Positions 14,270 to 16,396 of a stretch of 16,396 bases of DNA are shown here, in pieces. The stretch is taken from contig JAKAYM010000026.1 in assembly GCA_021826795.1 (NCBI GenBank), forward strand, positions 1 through 16,396, read 5' to 3'. The DNA is from Thermoplasmata archaeon (lineage in GTDB: Archaea; Thermoplasmatota; Thermoplasmata; Thermoplasmatales; Thermoplasmataceae). The translations under genes were made by a program, and so were the position numbers. Below the pieces are notes generated by a model. The model did not search any database. It worked only from the letters and a program-made list of their open reading frames with translations, and was not told the origin of the DNA. Each line of letters begins with the position of its first letter. The stretch's first letter is position 1.

Positions 14270-15538
14270 ATGGACAATCCTTTTATAAAATACAACAAAT
14301 CAAACGATTACGTGACGGGCGACCTTAAAAGACTGAGTAGTTCATACATACCTGATAACTTTCCACACCGGGAAAAACAGATAGATGGAATTGCCCGGGT
14401 GATGAGTTCCATTGTTACAGGAGGTATATCATCCAATCTGCTTCTATATGGGAAATCAGGTTCCGGAAAAACATCCTCTGTCATTTATGTTACAAATATG
14501 CTGAAAGAAACGCTCAATGGAAACATTAACATCCTTTATATAAACTGTGAGATATACGATTCTCAGTACTCCATTCTTGTTTATCTTACCAATGCTATAG
14601 AATCTGGAGATTCGCCAATACCGATACTGGGACTCCCGCAAGACAAAATATATTCTGAGCTTGTTAAAAGGATTAATAAGTCTGGAAGATACACGGTAAT
14701 CATACTGGATGAAATCGATAAATTAATCCAGAAAAATGGAAGTGATGCTCTTTATGTTCTATTAAAAATTCTGACTGAAAGTAATGCATCCATGATAGGA
14801 ATTACCAATGATGCATCATTTGTTTCTTCCCTGGATGCAAGGGTTCAGAGCAGGATGAATCAGGAAAGCATAATATTCCCACCGTATAATGCCATGGAAC
14901 TCCGGGATATATTAAAATTTAGGGTCAATGGAGTAATAAAGGAGGAATTTATAACTGACGCAGCCATAAACCTATGTGCTGCACTGGGTGCCCAGGAACA
15001 CGGAGATGCAAGAAAGTCCATTGACCTTTTAAGAATTGCTATTGATTCGGCACTAAAGGATGGAAAGTCATCCATATCCATTGAAGATGTTTACCTCGCA
15101 AGGGATAGATTTGAGATGAACGTACTCAAGGAATCAATAAAAACACAGCCCATACATTCAAAAATGGTACTGTTAAGTGCATGCCTCACCCAGGAAACAG
15201 ACGCAGACCTATCTGTTACGGGAGAAATATACGAAAATTACAGAAATATATGTTCTGAAATAGGATTCCAGCCGCTAACGATGAGGAGAATTTCAGATCT
15301 GCTTTCGGATCTTGAGGATACAGGCCTCCTGACAACAAATACCCGATCACTTGGAAGGTATGGAAGAATGAAGTTTATACGTGTTATGGGCTCCATACAG
15401 AGCATACAGGGTTATATACTGGAGGATCCAGCATTTTCTAATTTTCAGGGGTCTAAAATTGTAAGACAATCCAAGCTGAGAACAAATTTTGATGCATATG
15501 TGGAAACCTATAAAAATGGAGATTTTGATGGCAAATAA
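14270..15538 (+). CDS. cdc6: Orc1/Cdc6 replication initiator ATPase
   Basis: The 422-residue protein is an archaeal Orc1/Cdc6 AAA+ ATPase, which binds origin DNA and loads the MCM helicase. The start 'NPFIKYNKSNDYVTGDL' and 'NFPHREKQIDGI' are family typical. Walker A 'GKSGSGKT' is at 61-68, Walker B 'IILDEID' at about 144-150, and sensor 1 'GITND' near 177-181 with N180. The following arginine-bearing 'RVQSRM' is near 191-196. Sensor 2 'GDARKSIDLLR' is at 245-255 with R248. The C-terminal winged helix (about 290-385) includes 'TMRRISDLLSDLEDTGLL'. No inactivating change is visible. Archaeal origins often lie beside such genes, so the upstream inverted repeat is of interest, although the 83-base gap is short for an origin. 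It has its own leaderless promoter. Confidence 0.95.
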   Translation: MDNPFIKYNKSNDYVTGDLKRLSSSYIPDNFPHREKQIDGIARVMSSIVTGGISSNLLLYGKSGSGKTSSVIYVTNMLKETLNGNINILYINCEIYDSQYSILVYLTNAIESGDSPIPILGLPQDKIYSELVKRINKSGRYTVIILDEIDKLIQKNGSDALYVLLKILTESNASMIGITNDASFVSSLDARVQSRMNQESIIFPPYNAMELRDILKFRVNGVIKEEFITDAAINLCAALGAQEHGDARKSIDLLRIAIDSALKDGKSSISIEDVYLARDRFEMNVLKESIKTQPIHSKMVLLSACLTQETDADLSVTGEIYENYRNICSEIGFQPLTMRRISDLLSDLEDTGLLTTNTRSLGRYGRMKFIRVMGSIQSIQGYILEDPAFSNFQGSKIVRQSKLRTNFDAYVETYKNGDFDGK

Positions 15539-15548
15539 TATTTAAAAA

Positions 15549-15558
15549 TATTTAATAA
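15549..15558 (+). promoter_or_regulatory. TATA box of the 96-residue protein / UPF0200 gene pair
   Basis: The run TATTTAATAA is centred 25 bases before ATG 15579, just after the cdc6 stop. It would drive the two coupled genes that follow. Confidence 0.45.
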
Positions 15559-15578
15559 TGCATTTATAATATGGTGTT

Positions 15579-15869
15579 ATGTTTAAAGTATATAAACTGG
15601 CAAAAACTCAGAGGGAAACACTCGACAGTTTGCTTTCAGATGATATAATAGGCCGCCAGACAGTATTGTATAAGGATGGTTCTAATTTCGGTTTTGATTC
15701 TTACTATATTATTATCATAGAAGGTTCAGAAAATATATTCAAGAATGTGGATTCAGTTGCAAAAGGAACACTGGAAGAACTCAAAAAATCAAAGGAAGAA
15801 GAGATATATAAAAAAATCACGGATGAGGAGAACAATTCCAAAGATGGGCTCGGTTTTATTTTCGGATGA
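15579..15869 (+). CDS. Small uncharacterised protein, 96 residues
   Basis: I do not recognise a named family. The first 65 residues look like a compact alpha/beta fold: 'MFKVYKLAKTQRETLDSLL', then beta strands 'RQTVLYKDG' and 'SYYIIIIEGSE', then a helix 'IFKNVDSVAKGTLEELKKS'. The C-terminal third is a charged, Lys/Glu-rich helix 'EEEIYKKITDEENN', ending in the apolar tail 'GLGFIFG'. There are no cysteines and no membrane segment. It overlaps the next gene by four bases (ATGA at 15866-15869), so the two are translationally coupled and probably made in fixed ratio. That coupling to a nucleotide kinase-like protein is the best clue to its role. Leaderless start with a well-placed TATA box supports the chosen ATG. 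Confidence 0.75.
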   Translation: MFKVYKLAKTQRETLDSLLSDDIIGRQTVLYKDGSNFGFDSYYIIIIEGSENIFKNVDSVAKGTLEELKKSKEEEIYKKITDEENNSKDGLGFIFG

Positions 15870-16396
15870 ATATGTTAATAATAACAGGTATGCCAGGATC
15901 AGGAAAGGATGAATTCGTAAAGGTTGCCAGAGACTTAGGATTCATAGATGCCCATATGGGAAATACGGTAAAAAAGAACGCCCTAAAGCATGGTATAAAT
16001 ATGGATGACAAAAGTATTGGCACATATGCCACGGAAGAGAGAAGGAAATATGGAATGGATATATGGGCAAAGAGAACTGCAGAATATATCTCAAACCCTG
16101 ATATAACCATAGTAGATGGACTGAGGAATGAAGAAGAACTTGAATACTTTAAAAATAATTTCCAAAATATTTTTGTAATTGCTGTTTTTGCAAATGAATC
16201 TGACAGGCTTGAAAGAATACTCAACAGGGATCGTGAAGACGATGGCCACGATTATTCCGGCATGCATCAGCGTGATACCAGAGAACTGTCATGGGGTATA
16301 GGCAAGGTGATATCATTAGCTGATTTCATGATTGTAAACGATTCAACCCTGGAAGAGTACCACAAGAATGTAAGATTATTGCTTTCACATATAATG
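15866..16396 (+). CDS. UPF0200 family P-loop kinase, dephospho-CoA kinase-like, 3' end cut off
   Basis: The frame is open from ATG 15866 to the last base, giving 177 residues. The family is usually about 180-190 residues long, so only a few are missing. The P-loop 'GMPGSGKDEF' is at 8-17. 'MGNTVKKNALKHGI' and 'ATEERRKYGMDIWAK' follow, then the Walker B-like 'IVDGLRNEEEL' (82-92). The lid 'NRDREDDGHDY' and 'QRDTRELSWGIG' (135-146), and then 'ADFMIVND', complete the archaeal UPF0200 pattern. UPF0200 proteins are archaeal relatives of dephospho-CoA and nucleoside kinases. The exact substrate is not settled as far as I know. No Shine-Dalgarno site is present; translation probably restarts at the ATGA overlap. 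ATG 15872 is an in-frame alternative that would shorten it by two residues. Confidence 0.88.
   Translation, partial: MNMLIITGMPGSGKDEFVKVARDLGFIDAHMGNTVKKNALKHGINMDDKSIGTYATEERRKYGMDIWAKRTAEYISNPDITIVDGLRNEEELEYFKNNFQNIFVIAVFANESDRLERILNRDREDDGHDYSGMHQRDTRELSWGIGKVISLADFMIVNDSTLEEYHKNVRLLLSHIM

Noticed and set aside
15856..16224. 122-codon minus-strand open frame opposite the UPF0200 gene.
   Set aside because: The plus-strand frame has a P-loop and a full family pattern; the minus frame is its shadow.

Overview
The window looks like chromosomal DNA of an acidophilic euryarchaeon of the order Thermoplasmatales (Ferroplasma, Acidiplasma, Picrophilus or Cuniculiplasma type). The signs are low G+C, heavy use of ATA and of AGA/AGG codons, and archaeal promoters in which a TATA box lies 22-26 bases upstream of the start codon with no leader. 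The gene content also fits: a tricorn protease interacting factor, a Thermoplasma-type zinc glucose dehydrogenase, Orc1/Cdc6, and an archaeal UPF0200 kinase. This placement is from recall of the families, not from a search.

Layout. Positions 1-570 hold the 3' end of a LutB-like iron-sulfur protein. Positions 641-1304 hold a decayed VapBC toxin-antitoxin pair: the antitoxin has a stop and a frameshift, and the toxin has a frameshift. Next come a glucose dehydrogenase (1380-2459) and an alkaline-phosphatase-superfamily hydrolase (2512-3762). The latter is convergent, 3 bases apart, with an M1 aminopeptidase of the tricorn factor F2/F3 type (6129-3766). A small four-helix membrane protein (6205-6645) is divergent from the peptidase and convergent with an unknown acidic protein (7127-6663). 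LipB (7826-7179) follows on the minus strand, divergent from a pirin (7951-8871).

Positions 8929-12169 look like an operon: ABC-2 permease, ABC ATPase, and a cytosolic GH1 beta-glycosidase. The two downstream genes have good Shine-Dalgarno sites, unlike the leaderless first genes of the window. Then come single genes for TenA (12204-12809), FolC (12900-14186) and Orc1/Cdc6 (14270-15538). An imperfect inverted repeat overlaps the cdc6 TATA box. A 96-residue unknown protein is translationally coupled by an ATGA overlap to a UPF0200 nucleotide kinase that runs off the end of the window.

How the genes fit together: GH1 would release free sugar in the cytosol, and glucose dehydrogenase would feed it into the non-phosphorylative Entner-Doudoroff route. 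LipB would supply lipoyl groups to 2-oxoacid dehydrogenases or the glycine cleavage H protein. The peptidase would finish proteasome or tricorn peptides. Most of the window is ordinary housekeeping DNA. I see no CRISPR array, insertion sequence, tRNA or rRNA. The items most worth a second look are the vapBC remnant, the inverted repeat at cdc6, the ABC-GH1 operon and the three unrecognised small proteins. I do not see convincing evidence for an undescribed multi-gene system.
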